DNA of 64,000 bases from UBA6544 sp038131165 (lineage in GTDB: Bacteria > Pseudomonadota > Alphaproteobacteria > UBA8366): positions 1-64,000 of the forward strand of contig JAYPOZ010000008.1 in NCBI GenBank assembly GCA_038131165.1, written 5' to 3'. The stretch's first letter is position 1. Every line of letters begins with the position of its first letter. The notes below the pieces were generated by a model. That model was not told the DNA's origin. It worked only from the letters and a program-made list of their open reading frames with translations, and ran no database searches. The position numbers and the translations under genes are program-made. Shown here piece by piece: positions 16,510 to 26,105 of the stretch.

Positions 16510-18419
16510 TCCAGTTACCCCGTAGCCTGGCGGTGATGACGCTGGGTGTTATCGTGGCCGTTATCTCTCCGGCAATGGCGGAACGGCCGACGCTTGTCGA
16601 GACGCCCAGCCTCGCCGACGACGTTAAAGCGGGTAAATTGCCGCCGATCGGCGAGCGTGTGCCCGTGGATGTCGATGTGATGAATATGAAATCGCTCGGC
16701 AAGGTGCCCGGACAGCACGGCGGAAAACTCCGTTTCCTGATGGGGAAGCAGAAAGATACCAAGATGATGATGGTCTACGGGTATGCGCGGTTGATCGCGT
16801 ATGACCGGGGCCTGAACTTCGTCCCGGATATATTGCAGAGCTTCGACGTGAAGGAGGAACGACAATTCACGTTCCGGCTACGCAAGGGGCATAAATGGTC
16901 GGACGGCCATCCCTTCACGGCGGAGGACTTCCGCTATTACTGGGAGGACATGGCGACCGACAAGGACGTCTCCCAAAAAGGTCTGTCGTCCGCCCTCTTG
17001 GTCGATGGCGAAGGACCGACCTTCGAAGTCCTGGACGAGACGACCGTGCGCTATACCTGGGCCAAGCCAAATCCGAATTTCATCCCCTGGATTACCCGGC
17101 CCCGCCCGTTGCTGCTGTACCGGCCGGCGCATTACCTCAAGCAGTTTCACGCCAAATACTCGGACGAGGCGAAACTCAACGAGATGGCGAAGACGGAGAA
17201 CAAGCGCAATTGGGCGGACATCCACAACGACCGCGACCGATGGTACCGCATGGACAATCCGGACCGTCCGACCTTGCAGCCCTGGTATAATTCGGTCACG
17301 CCACCGTCGGAGCGGTTCATCTTCAAGCGCAATCCGTATTACCACAGGATCGACGAGAACGGCCGTCAGTTGCCCTATATCGACGACGTGGTCGTCAACC
17401 TCGGGGCCACCAACATGGTCCCGGCGCGCACGGGTTCCGGCGAGGCCGACCTTCAGGCGCGCTATTTGCGCTTTGACCATTTTACCTTTCTCAAGGAAAG
17501 CGCCGAGCGTTACGACTTCACCGTGCGGTTATGGCGCAAGGCCCGCGGATCGCAGATCGCATTGTTTCCGAACCTGAACGCCAAGGACGAGACCTGGCGC
17601 AAACTGTTCCATGATGTGCGGTTCCGGCGAGCGCTTTCGGTTGCGATCAATCGCGCCGAAATCAACCAGGTCATTTACTATGGTTTGGCAAAGGCCAGCC
17701 AGGACACCGTCCTGGAGGAAAGCCCCCTCTTCAAGCCGAAATACCAGACGGCCTGGACGGAATTCGACACCAAGAAGGCGAACCAACTCCTCGACGAGAT
17801 CGGATTGACGAAACGCGATGCGGAGAACATTCGGCTTCTGCCGGACGGCCGGCCCGCCGTGATCACCATCGAGACGGCCGGCGAGAGCACGGAGCAGACG
17901 GATGTCCTGGAGTTGGTGCGCGATGGCTGGAGCCGGGTCGGAATCAAGCTGCTGACCAAACCGTCCCAGCGCGAAGTCTTCCGCCAACGCATCTATGCGG
18001 GCGATACCATCATGTCGGTCTGGTCGGGGGTATCGAACGGTATTCCGACGGCGTTGATGAGCCCGGAAGAGTTCACGCCCTCCAACAAGCTGCAGTTCCA
18101 GTGGCCGCATTGGGGACACTACGTTCAGTCCGAAGGCAAGGCGGGAGAGGTCCCGGATTTGCCGTCGGCAAAGCGGCTGGTCGAACTCAATAATGCCTGG
18201 CTGCATGGGATCGATCGGCAGGAAAAGGCCAAGATTTGGCATGAGATTTTGCAAATCCACGCGGATAATGTATTCGTGATCGGATTGATCAACGCAACTT
18301 TGCAGCCGATTGTGGTAAATAAGAATCTGCGCAATGTCCCGACGGAAGGGTTCTACAATTGGCACCCTGGGGCCTATTTCGGGATTTATCGGCCGGCGAC
18401 GTTCTGGTATGCGAAATAA
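16506..18419 (+). CDS. ABC transporter substrate-binding protein (SBP_bac_5, peptide type)
   Basis: The 637-residue protein begins with a signal peptide ending ISPAMAERP (about residue 26). It carries the family-5 solute-binding landmarks RKGHKWSDGHPFTAEDF, RFIFKRNPYYHRID and FRRALSVAINRAEINQVIYYG. Such proteins deliver peptides, and sometimes other large polar solutes, from the periplasm. The length exceeds the ~530 residues of DppA and is closer to the YejA group. Start ATG overlaps the stop of the ATPase gene (ATGA). Confidence 0.93.
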   Translation: MIQLPRSLAVMTLGVIVAVISPAMAERPTLVETPSLADDVKAGKLPPIGERVPVDVDVMNMKSLGKVPGQHGGKLRFLMGKQKDTKMMMVYGYARLIAYDRGLNFVPDILQSFDVKEERQFTFRLRKGHKWSDGHPFTAEDFRYYWEDMATDKDVSQKGLSSALLVDGEGPTFEVLDETTVRYTWAKPNPNFIPWITRPRPLLLYRPAHYLKQFHAKYSDEAKLNEMAKTENKRNWADIHNDRDRWYRMDNPDRPTLQPWYNSVTPPSERFIFKRNPYYHRIDENGRQLPYIDDVVVNLGATNMVPARTGSGEADLQARYLRFDHFTFLKESAERYDFTVRLWRKARGSQIALFPNLNAKDETWRKLFHDVRFRRALSVAINRAEINQVIYYGLAKASQDTVLEESPLFKPKYQTAWTEFDTKKANQLLDEIGLTKRDAENIRLLPDGRPAVITIETAGESTEQTDVLELVRDGWSRVGIKLLTKPSQREVFRQRIYAGDTIMSVWSGVSNGIPTALMSPEEFTPSNKLQFQWPHWGHYVQSEGKAGEVPDLPSAKRLVELNNAWLHGIDRQEKAKIWHEILQIHADNVFVIGLINATLQPIVVNKNLRNVPTEGFYNWHPGAYFGIYRPATFWYAK

Positions 18420-18497
18420 TCGGCGGAAGAATGTTGTGAACAAGTTGGACCGGCACGCGCACGAGAGCAGATCGGCGGAAGGGCGAACGAGAGTTTA

Positions 18498-19496
18498 ATG
18501 CTGCAGTACCTCGTTCGCCGAATTCTCATTATGATCCCGACCTTGCTCGCGATCAGCCTCATCGTCTTCTTGATCATCGAGCTGCCGCCCGGCGACTACC
18601 TCGAAAGCTATATCTCCGAGCTTCAGGCGCAGGGCGAAACCGTCGACCAGAAGCATATCGAATTTCTGCGCGAGCAATACGGCTTCGACAAGCCGGTCAT
18701 GACGCGGTACTGGGAATGGCTCACCGGCATGATGGTCGGCGATTTCGGTTTTTCCTTCGAATATCGCCTGCCGGTTTCCGAGGTCGTCGGCGACCGTTTG
18801 TTTCTGACGATCCTGGTGTCTACCGTCACCATAATATTCACCTGGGTCATCGCGTTCCCGATCGGCCTCTATTCCGCGACCCATCAGTACAGCTGGGGCG
18901 ACTACGGCCTGACCTTCATCGGTCTGCTCGGATTGGCGACGCCCAACTTCCTGCTCGCGTTGATCATGCTGTATTTCGCGAACGTCATCTTCGGCACGTC
19001 GATCGGCGGCTTGATGGATCCCGACTATATCGACCAGCCGTGGAGTTGGGGCAAGTTCCTCTCGGTCCTGGAGCACCTGTGGATTCCCGTTGTCGTCATC
19101 GGTACGTCGGGGACGGCCGGCATGATCCGGCGGTTGCGGGCCAATCTGCTGGATGAATTGCAGAAGCAATACGTGACCACCGCGCGCGCCAAGGGGTTGC
19201 CGCCGCTGCGGTTGCTGTTGAAATATCCGCTTCGGACGGCCATCAATTTCTTCGTCGCGGACATCGGCAGCCTGCTGCCCAACATCATATCGGGCGCCGA
19301 ACTCGTCGCGGTCGTCCTGTCCTTGCCGACGACCGGCCCTGTGCTGATTGCGGCGCTGCAGAGTCAGGATATGTACCTGGCCGGCTCATTCTTGATGTTC
19401 CTGGCCTCGTTGACCGTCATCGGGGTTTTGATCTCGGATATTCTATTGGCCTGGCTCGATCCGCGCATCCGCCTTGCCGGGGGAGCCGCGAAATGA
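18498..19496 (+). CDS. ABC transporter permease, DppB/OppB/YejB type
   Basis: A 332-residue membrane protein with MLQYLVRRILIMIPTLLAIS at the N-terminus, a periplasmic loop (LREQYGFDKPVMTRYWEWL), several TM segments, and the EAA loop DELQKQYVTTARAKGLPPLRLLLKYPLR that contacts the ATPase. It forms the heterodimeric channel with the next gene product, whose start overlaps its stop (ATGA at 19493-19496). Confidence 0.94.
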   Translation: MLQYLVRRILIMIPTLLAISLIVFLIIELPPGDYLESYISELQAQGETVDQKHIEFLREQYGFDKPVMTRYWEWLTGMMVGDFGFSFEYRLPVSEVVGDRLFLTILVSTVTIIFTWVIAFPIGLYSATHQYSWGDYGLTFIGLLGLATPNFLLALIMLYFANVIFGTSIGGLMDPDYIDQPWSWGKFLSVLEHLWIPVVVIGTSGTAGMIRRLRANLLDELQKQYVTTARAKGLPPLRLLLKYPLRTAINFFVADIGSLLPNIISGAELVAVVLSLPTTGPVLIAALQSQDMYLAGSFLMFLASLTVIGVLISDILLAWLDPRIRLAGGAAK

Positions 19497-20665
19497 GCGC
19501 CGACACCGGCAGCGGCCGCAAGCTCGAGCATTTTGTCTCGCAGGCGCCTTTCGATCCGCACGCCATCGAGGCCCTGTCGCCGGAGCAGGAACGCTATTAC
19601 ATGGCGTCCCAGTGGCAGCTCATGTGGTGGAAATTCATCCGCCACCGCCTGGCGCTGATTTCGGGCGGTTTCCTGCTGATCATGTACGCGTCGATCCTGA
19701 TCAGCGAGTTTCTGGCGCCCTACAATCTACATACCCGGAATATCAACTCCATCTACGCGCCGCCGCAATCCCTGCACATGTTCCACGAGGGCGCGTTCAT
19801 CGGGCCGTTCGTGTATGGAAATCGCTTTACGTTGAACCTCTCCACGCTGAGCCGGGAATATAAGGAAGACACGACGAAGATTTACCGGGTTCAGTTCTTC
19901 TGCCGGGGAGACGCTTATAAATTCTGGGGTTATCTCGATAGCGACCTGCACCTTTTCTGCGTTGAAGAGGGCGGTACGCTGTTTCTCCTGGGAACCGACC
20001 GCCTCGGCCGGGACATCCTGTCGCGCATGATTTACGGCGCGCGGATTTCCCTGACGATCGGGTTGATCGGCATTACGCTGAGTTTTCTGCTGGGCATGGT
20101 GATCGGCGGCATCGCCGGATACTACGGCGGGGTCATCGATCTGGTGGTCCAGCGCATGATCGAGATTCTGCAGTCCTTTCCGCAAATCCCGCTCTGGATG
20201 GCGCTCTCCGCCGTCTTGCCCGTGACGTGGAGTCCCTTGCTGATTTATTTCGGCATTACGGTGATCCTGGCGATGATCGATTGGACGGGTCTGGCGCGCG
20301 CCGTGCGCTCGAAGCTGCTGGCGTTGCGCGAGGAGGATTATTGCCTGGCCGCGCAATTGATGGGCGCCAAGCCGAAGCGAATCATCGGCCGACACCTGAT
20401 GCCGGGCTTCATGAGCCACTTGATCGCGTCGGCGACCTTGTCGATCCCGACGATGATCCTGGGCGAGACGGCGCTGTCTTTCCTGGGGCTGGGGCTGCGG
20501 CCGCCGGTGACAAGTTGGGGCGTTCTGCTGAACGAAGCGCAAAACATCAGCGTCGTCGCGCTCTATCCCTGGTTGATCCTGCCGGTCGTGCCCGTCGTGC
20601 TGGTCATCCTGGCGTTCAGTTTTCTCGGCGACGGTCTCCGCGACGCGGCCGACCCCTACAAGTAG
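19493..20665 (+). CDS. ABC transporter permease, DppC/OppC type with extended periplasmic loop
   Basis: A 390-residue permease. After an N-terminal cytoplasmic tail and TM1 (about residues 53-75) comes an insertion of roughly 110 residues (about 80-190, including NSIYAPPQSLHMF and FCRGDAYKFWGY) before the standard LGTDRLGRDILSRMIYGARISL core and the EAA loop LREEDYCLAAQLMGAKPKRIIGRHLMP. The long loop is shared with a subgroup of these permeases that pair with ~630-residue binding proteins. Last gene of the importer operon. Confidence 0.93.
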   Translation: MSADTGSGRKLEHFVSQAPFDPHAIEALSPEQERYYMASQWQLMWWKFIRHRLALISGGFLLIMYASILISEFLAPYNLHTRNINSIYAPPQSLHMFHEGAFIGPFVYGNRFTLNLSTLSREYKEDTTKIYRVQFFCRGDAYKFWGYLDSDLHLFCVEEGGTLFLLGTDRLGRDILSRMIYGARISLTIGLIGITLSFLLGMVIGGIAGYYGGVIDLVVQRMIEILQSFPQIPLWMALSAVLPVTWSPLLIYFGITVILAMIDWTGLARAVRSKLLALREEDYCLAAQLMGAKPKRIIGRHLMPGFMSHLIASATLSIPTMILGETALSFLGLGLRPPVTSWGVLLNEAQNISVVALYPWLILPVVPVVLVILAFSFLGDGLRDAADPYK

Positions 20666-20690
20666 ACACCCGGCGCCGCCGCTCCGTGCT

Positions 20691-21401
20691 TCAGAGGGCG
20701 GCGGTATGGCGCTCGAAATTGCGGGTGCAGATATCCTTCAGGACGGCCGGCATATACGAATAGTAGCGCCCCTTGCGCGATTGCCGCATGGCGTCGAAGC
20801 CGCCGCTTTCCTGAAACCGCTCCAGCGCGGACAGGGCCATGCCGACGGATAGGTCGCAGGCGGCCCGCCGAAGGTCGGCCAGCGGCATGCCGCGCGAGAG
20901 CGGCACGGGCCTGCGGTCGACGATGGCCCCGGTGTCCAGTTCCGGCTCGATCCTGTGCAGAGTCATCCGCAGGGCGTCGAAGTCGCGGTGATAGATCGGC
21001 CAGAGATGGCAATCGAGGCCCCGGTACTCTTCCGGATCGCCATTGTGAAAATTCAGAATGCCGTCGCGGCAGCAATCCAACACTTCCGCGCCAAGCGGCC
21101 CGGTCCCGTAGACCAGCACCACTTCGGGCTTCAACGCGCGCAGCGAGGCGACCGCCGCGGGGTCGTTCAAGGTCTCGTGGCGTTCCGTGGCCGCGATATC
21201 GTCGAATCTGGGCGGCGACCCATTGTACCAATGCGCGCTCTCCCGCTCGTTGCGCGCCGTGTCCAGCGGATGGTCGGTCGGGATTGGCGGTGGCGGATCG
21301 CGGGTCTCGATCATGACTTTCGCGACGGCGAAGCGCTGCTGCAGCCGTTCGACGAAATAGCGGCGCCGTACCGAGCCCGTGGTGAGGACGGCTAGGCGCA
21401 T
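20691..21401 (-). CDS. Formyltransferase-fold protein (methionyl-tRNA formyltransferase-like)
   Basis: The 236-residue protein starts with MRLAVLTTGSVRRRYFVERL and contains the formyltransferase active site: ILNFHNGDPEEYRGLDCHLW (catalytic Asn and His) and later IEPELDTGAIV (catalytic Asp). It lacks the C-terminal RNA-binding domain of true methionyl-tRNA formyltransferase, so an N-formylation of an amino sugar or amino acid is more likely. The adjacent glycosyltransferase genes fit a sugar target; this is an inference. The 3' end lies 25 bases from the convergent permease gene. Confidence 0.8.
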   Translation of the reverse strand: MRLAVLTTGSVRRRYFVERLQQRFAVAKVMIETRDPPPPIPTDHPLDTARNERESAHWYNGSPPRFDDIAATERHETLNDPAAVASLRALKPEVVLVYGTGPLGAEVLDCCRDGILNFHNGDPEEYRGLDCHLWPIYHRDFDALRMTLHRIEPELDTGAIVDRRPVPLSRGMPLADLRRAACDLSVGMALSALERFQESGGFDAMRQSRKGRYYSYMPAVLKDICTRNFERHTAAL

Positions 21402-21564
21402 CGCTTTTCACTGTCGCGCAGGAACATGCTGGAACTTCGCGGTTTTTGTTACTGACCCTTCCATAGATATGTCATATGGTTACGAAAATCACGCGAGCTG
21501 AAGCGAAGCGGGGGCGGGGAATGGATTATGCTCCGAGGGATCAACGGAAATTTCCGGATGCCAA

Positions 21565-22782
21565 ATGACTGATCGTATGGACGGTGTCAGGGTCCTGATC
21601 TACAGCCACGATACGTTTGGGCTGGGGCACCTGCGCCGGTGCCGCACCATCGCCCATGCCCTGGTCGAGAAATATAAGGGGCTCTCCGTCTTGATTCTTT
21701 CGGGCTCGCCGATCATCGGGAGTTTCGATTTCAGGGCGCGCGTCGATTTCGTCCGTATTCCGGGCGTGATCAAGCTCTATAACGGCGAATACACCTCGCT
21801 CGGGCTGCATCTGGACCTGTCGCAGACCATGGCGATCCGCAGCTCGATCATCCAGCATACGGCGGAGATTTTCGCGCCGGACCTTTTCATCGTCGACAAG
21901 GAACCGCTGGGCCTGCGCGGAGAGCTGCAGGAGACGCTTGCCATGATGAAGGCGCGCGGGACGACCTTGGTGCTCGGGCTTCGGGACGTCATGGACGAGC
22001 CCGGCCTGCTGCGGCGCGAATGGCAGTCGCGCGATTTGCTGCCGGTTCTCGAGAATCTCTATGACGAGATATGGGTCTATGGCCATAAGCGCTTCTGGGA
22101 CCCGCTCGCGGAAATGGATGTGCCCGACTCCGTGCGCGATAAAATGATCTATACGGGATATCTGCGGCGCACGGTGCCGCAAGCGACGAAACTGCCCCCC
22201 GCCGTGGATTTGGAGCAGCCTTATCTGCTGGTGACCGCCGGCGGCGGCGGCGACGGCGACCAGATGATGGACTGGGTGTTGCGCGCCTACGAGACCGGCG
22301 CGGATCTGATGCGGGCCGTATTGGTCCTGGGGCCGTTCATGAAACCGGAAATGCAATCGGAAGTGCGCGAGCGCGCCGCAGCACTCGACGCGGTTCAGGT
22401 GCTGACCTTCGACAGCCATCTGGAAATTCTGATGGAAAAGGCGGCAGGCGTGGTCGCGATGGGCGGCTACAACACCTTTTGCGAGATATTGTCGCTCGAT
22501 AAGCCGGCGCTGATCATGCCCCGGGTCGCACCGCGCAAGGAACAGCTGATCCGGGCGCAACGCGCGGCGGAACTGGGTATTGCCCGCATGTTCGATCCGT
22601 CGGAACCGCAGAGTGTCGACGGCTTTGTCGCTGCGTTGCGGCAGCTGCCCACGCAACCGCCACCGTCGCGATCGATGCTGCCGGGCTTCATGGACGGCAT
22701 CGAGAATGTGGGAGAGCTGGCGGGACGTCATTTTCATCCCAAGGCCGCCCGGCGATTGTCGCTGGTGGAAACCGGCGGGTAG
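21565..22782 (+). CDS. MurG-like glycosyltransferase (first of two paralogues)
   Basis: The 405-residue protein has a Rossmann N-lobe with HDTFGLGHLRRCRTIAHAL (acceptor-side G-loop) and a GT-B C-lobe with LLVTAGGGGDG and the donor site AMGGYNTFCEILSLDKPALIMPR followed by PRKEQLIRAQR. This is the GT28/MurG-like pattern, but the sugar and acceptor are unknown. Start ATG 21565, with an in-frame ATG at 21577 as alternative. The next gene begins nine bases downstream, so the three glycosyltransferase genes look like one operon. Confidence 0.85.
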   Translation: MTDRMDGVRVLIYSHDTFGLGHLRRCRTIAHALVEKYKGLSVLILSGSPIIGSFDFRARVDFVRIPGVIKLYNGEYTSLGLHLDLSQTMAIRSSIIQHTAEIFAPDLFIVDKEPLGLRGELQETLAMMKARGTTLVLGLRDVMDEPGLLRREWQSRDLLPVLENLYDEIWVYGHKRFWDPLAEMDVPDSVRDKMIYTGYLRRTVPQATKLPPAVDLEQPYLLVTAGGGGDGDQMMDWVLRAYETGADLMRAVLVLGPFMKPEMQSEVRERAAALDAVQVLTFDSHLEILMEKAAGVVAMGGYNTFCEILSLDKPALIMPRVAPRKEQLIRAQRAAELGIARMFDPSEPQSVDGFVAALRQLPTQPPPSRSMLPGFMDGIENVGELAGRHFHPKAARRLSLVETGG

Positions 22783-22791
22783 GGCGCTCCC

Positions 22792-24063
22792 GTGTCGGGC
22801 ACGATCGTCTTCGTCCTCAAGGGCTATCCGAGGCTCTCGGAAACCTTTATCGCACAGGAAATCGCGGCGCTCGAACAGCGTGGCCTGCCGATCCAGATCG
22901 TATCGCTCAGGCATCCGACCGACGCCGAGAAGCACCCGGTCCACGACGAAATTTCCGCGCCCGTGCGATATCTTCCGGAGTATCTCCATCAGGAGCCGGT
23001 ACGGGTCGTGCGGGCGTGGTTCCGGCAGCGCAAGGGCCCGCATTTCAGGGCCGCGATGGCGACATGGTGGCGGGATTTTAAGCGCGGCCCGTTCCGCAAT
23101 CGGCTGCGGCATTTCGGACAGGCGATCGTGCTGGTCGACGAACTCGATAAGGGATGCCGGCATCTGCACGCCCATTTTCTGCACACGCCGGCGTCCGTCG
23201 CGCGCTACGCGGCGGTGCTGAGCGGCTTGAAGTGGAGCTGTTCGGCGCACGCAAAGGACATCTGGACCACGCCAGATTGGGAGAAGGCCGAGAAGCTCGG
23301 CGAAATGGAGTGGCTTGTCACGTGCACGGAAGTCGGCCGCGCCCATCTGGCGGCGCTGGCGCCCGACGAGAACCGCGTGGAATTGGTCTATCATGGGCTG
23401 GATTTCAGCCGCTTCGCCGAATTGGAACGCCCGGCCCGGCGTAAGGACGGCAGCAATCCGGCGGACCCCTTGTTGATTCTCTCGGTGGGCCGTGCGGTGC
23501 CGAAGAAGGGCTACGATGTGTTGTTGCGCGCGCTTGCAGGGCTGCCCGGCTCGATGCATTGGCGGTTTATCCATATCGGCGGCGGCGCGATATTGAGTTC
23601 CCTGAAGGAGCAGGCGCGCAAACTGGGGATCGAGGACAAGGTAACGTGGCGAGGCCCGCAAGCGCAGGAAGCGGTGCTGCGCGCCTATGGGGAAGCGGAC
23701 ATCTTCGTTTTGGCCAGCCGGATCGCCGAGAACGGCGACCGCGACGGGCTCCCGAATGTGCTGTTGGAAGCGCAAAGCCAGGGATTGCCGTGTGTCTCGA
23801 CACGGGTGTCGGCCATTCCGGAATTGGTACGGGACGGAGAGACGGGGCTGCTCGTCCCCCAGGAGGACGACGTGGCACTACGGGGAGCGTTGGAAACCCT
23901 GATCACCGACCCGCCGCTCCGCCATCGTCTGGCGCGCGCGGGGTTTGCGCGGGTGCGCGAGGTGTTCGCGCACGAAGCGGGGATCGCGCGGCTTGCCGAA
24001 AAATTTGGGTTGGAGCCGCCACGGGGGTCGCTTAAGACCGGGTCTCTCAAAGAACGGGCATGA
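22792..24063 (+). CDS. GT4-family glycosyltransferase
   Basis: A 423-residue GT-B enzyme. N-lobe: LKGYPRLSETFIAQEI, the LHAHFLHTPASVARYAA strand and SCSAHAKDIW; C-lobe: LSVGRAVPKKGYDVLL and the donor-binding EX7E segment ENGDRDGLPNVLLEAQ, then RDGETGLLVP. These are the standard retaining GT4 motifs of polysaccharide assembly. GTG 22792 is the start. Located between the two MurG-like genes. Confidence 0.92.
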   Translation: MSGTIVFVLKGYPRLSETFIAQEIAALEQRGLPIQIVSLRHPTDAEKHPVHDEISAPVRYLPEYLHQEPVRVVRAWFRQRKGPHFRAAMATWWRDFKRGPFRNRLRHFGQAIVLVDELDKGCRHLHAHFLHTPASVARYAAVLSGLKWSCSAHAKDIWTTPDWEKAEKLGEMEWLVTCTEVGRAHLAALAPDENRVELVYHGLDFSRFAELERPARRKDGSNPADPLLILSVGRAVPKKGYDVLLRALAGLPGSMHWRFIHIGGGAILSSLKEQARKLGIEDKVTWRGPQAQEAVLRAYGEADIFVLASRIAENGDRDGLPNVLLEAQSQGLPCVSTRVSAIPELVRDGETGLLVPQEDDVALRGALETLITDPPLRHRLARAGFARVREVFAHEAGIARLAEKFGLEPPRGSLKTGSLKERA

Positions 24064-24096
24064 CCGCGCTTTCGGACGAAGGGAGTTGAAGGCGAT

Positions 24097-25257
24097 TTGA
24101 GCGTCTCGATAAAAACCCGCGTCTTTTTCTACGTCCAGCATCTGCTCGGTATCGGCCACCTGCGCCGGGCGGCCCTCCTCTGCCGCGCGATGTCCCTCGC
24201 GGGATACGACGTGGCCATGGCGATGGGCGGCATGCCGGTGCCCAATCTCGATGTGGGAGATTCCGAGATCGTCCAATTGCCGCCGCTGCGAATCGGAGAC
24301 GGCGGATTCAACGATCTCGTCGATCAGGCAGGCGGAAAGGTCGACGAAGCCTGGAAGACCGCCCGCCGGGAGCGGCTGATCGCCGCTTTCGAGGCGCATG
24401 CGGCGCATGTCTTGATCACCGAGGCGTTTCCGTTCGGACGCCGGCAAATGCGGTTCGAATTGATGCCTCTGCTGGAGGCGGCGGCGCGGCAGGACCTGCC
24501 GCCTCTCGTCGTCTGTTCGGTGCGCGATTTGCTCAAATCGCGCCTCAAGCCCGGGCGGGCGGAAGAGACGGTCGATCTCATTACCGAGTATTACGACCTG
24601 GTCATGGTTCACGGAGATCCGTCGTTCGCCGAGCTGCGGGAAACCTTTCCGGGGGCGGACGCGTTCGCGGCGAAGATTCGGTATACCGGTATGGTCGCGC
24701 CGCCTAAGGCGGACGCGGGACGGCCTGCTTCCGATATGCCGGCGGTGCTGGTCTCCGCCGGTGGCGGCGCGGTGGGCGAGCGCCTGTTTCGGACGGCTTT
24801 GGAAGCGCGGCCGCTGAGCCGGTTCGGGTCGGCGTCATGGTGGCTGCTCGTCGGACCGAATTTCGCGGAGGAGAGCTTGGAGGAATTGCGGCGATCCGCG
24901 CCTGATGGAGTGCGGATCGAACGCTACCGGAAGGATTTTCCGGCGTTGCTGGAGAGCTGCGCGGTTTCGGTCTCGCAGGCGGGATACAACACCGTGGCCG
25001 ATATCCTGCAATCGGGCGCGGCCGCCGTCTTGGTGCCGTTTGACCTGGATGGGGAGGACGAGCAGCCGAGACGGGCGGCGAAACTCGCGGCGCTGGGGCG
25101 CGTTCAATCGATCGTGGGCGACGAATTGACGCCGGAGAGCCTCGCGGATGCGATAGACCGCGCCACCGACGCGCCGGAGGTCGAATGTACGTTGGACTTG
25201 TGCGGGGCGGCGCATTCCGTGGCCGTGCTGCGCCAGGCGATCGAGAAGCGCGGCTGA
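24097..25257 (+). CDS. MurG-like glycosyltransferase (second paralogue)
   Basis: The 386-residue protein has LLGIGHLRRAALLCRAM near the N-terminus and VSAGGGAVGE plus SQAGYNTVADILQSGAAAVLVPF and EDEQPRRAAKL in the C-lobe, parallel to the 21565-22782 product. The two therefore look like diverged duplicates separated by the GT4 gene. A TTG start at 24097 is used, with purine-rich GAAGGCGA just before it and GGGAG further up. Its stop is 2 bases from the convergent methyltransferase-like gene. Confidence 0.84.
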   Translation: MSVSIKTRVFFYVQHLLGIGHLRRAALLCRAMSLAGYDVAMAMGGMPVPNLDVGDSEIVQLPPLRIGDGGFNDLVDQAGGKVDEAWKTARRERLIAAFEAHAAHVLITEAFPFGRRQMRFELMPLLEAAARQDLPPLVVCSVRDLLKSRLKPGRAEETVDLITEYYDLVMVHGDPSFAELRETFPGADAFAAKIRYTGMVAPPKADAGRPASDMPAVLVSAGGGAVGERLFRTALEARPLSRFGSASWWLLVGPNFAEESLEELRRSAPDGVRIERYRKDFPALLESCAVSVSQAGYNTVADILQSGAAAVLVPFDLDGEDEQPRRAAKLAALGRVQSIVGDELTPESLADAIDRATDAPEVECTLDLCGAAHSVAVLRQAIEKRG

Positions 25258-25259
25258 GG

Positions 25260-25940
25260 TTATTTTCGGCCGATCAGCATGAAGCGGGTATATTTATCGA
25301 ACTCCAACGCGCCGTCGAACAGGCGTTCGCCGAGCGGCACCTGCGCCTTAAAGCTTTCCAGGTCGGGGACGCAATTGATGTGCTCCGGCTCGGAGAAATA
25401 ATCGTTCGACTGAAGGACCAGCAGGACACCTTCGGGCAGCCCCTCGAACCATTCCTCGAAACGGTCCAAATGCTCGCAACTGGTGTTGATGATCAAATCT
25501 GGCGACGGCAGGGCGTTGCGACCGGCACGGACGCCTGCGGGACCATAGCTCAGCTCGACAATGTCTGCGGTGACCGGCGTGAACAGCCCGTCCTCCACGG
25601 CCGCCGCATTCAGGCTATTGGCAATGGGGGCGCATGCCGGATCGAGATCGAAGCTGACCACATGATCGACCTCGAAACGGGAATCGTGCACGAAGAGCGC
25701 CGCCAGAACGCCGTACCAACCGCCAAGGACATGAACCGTGCCCAATTGTCCGCCATGGGCTTCGAAGAGCCCGTCGAGGAGCCAAAGCTTGGACGCGGTC
25801 TGGCGGCGATTAAGCGCATTTCCCAAACCGGAGGCGGGATAGGCAAGCGCTGTATTGCGGATATCCGAGATGAAGCGGCTTTCATAGAACAGCGACAGCC
25901 CGTCCAGGATATCCTTGTAGAATTGATCCTTCTTCAGCAT
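25260..25940 (-). CDS. Putative SAM-dependent methyltransferase-like protein
   Basis: About 226 residues with a Rossmann-like nucleotide site VHVLGGWYGVLAALF, acidic strand end VVSFDLDPACAPIAN, and a later TSCEHLDRFEEWFEGLP segment followed by VLQSNDYF. This resembles class I methyltransferase topology, with the unusual GGWYG in place of the usual GxGxG. The start is uncertain: ATG 25940 (MLKKDQFYKD) or the upstream GTG 26000, which would add a poorly conserved-looking 20-residue tail. Substrate unknown; position beside glycosyltransferases suggests a glycan or lipid target, as an inference. Confidence 0.7.
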   Translation of the reverse strand: MLKKDQFYKDILDGLSLFYESRFISDIRNTALAYPASGLGNALNRRQTASKLWLLDGLFEAHGGQLGTVHVLGGWYGVLAALFVHDSRFEVDHVVSFDLDPACAPIANSLNAAAVEDGLFTPVTADIVELSYGPAGVRAGRNALPSPDLIINTSCEHLDRFEEWFEGLPEGVLLVLQSNDYFSEPEHINCVPDLESFKAQVPLGERLFDGALEFDKYTRFMLIGRK

Positions 25941-26105
25941 CGGGCCCGCTTTACGGGTCGCGCCGAAATTGTCTGTCCGTGCTGCAAGTGTACCCTCCAC
26001 ATTCCGCTAGAGAGTGCACAATCGCATGCGCGAATTCAAAGTCAAACTGCGGCGCCGAGGTGCCTTTCGGTACCGTCGAAGATGCGGCATGACCTGAGGA
26101 ACGCC

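Noticed and set aside
20670..20705. CGCCGCC/GGCGGCG inverted repeat between the convergent permease and formyltransferase genes
   Set aside because: No T tract on either strand; it overlaps the coding end and can arise from GC-rich codon use.
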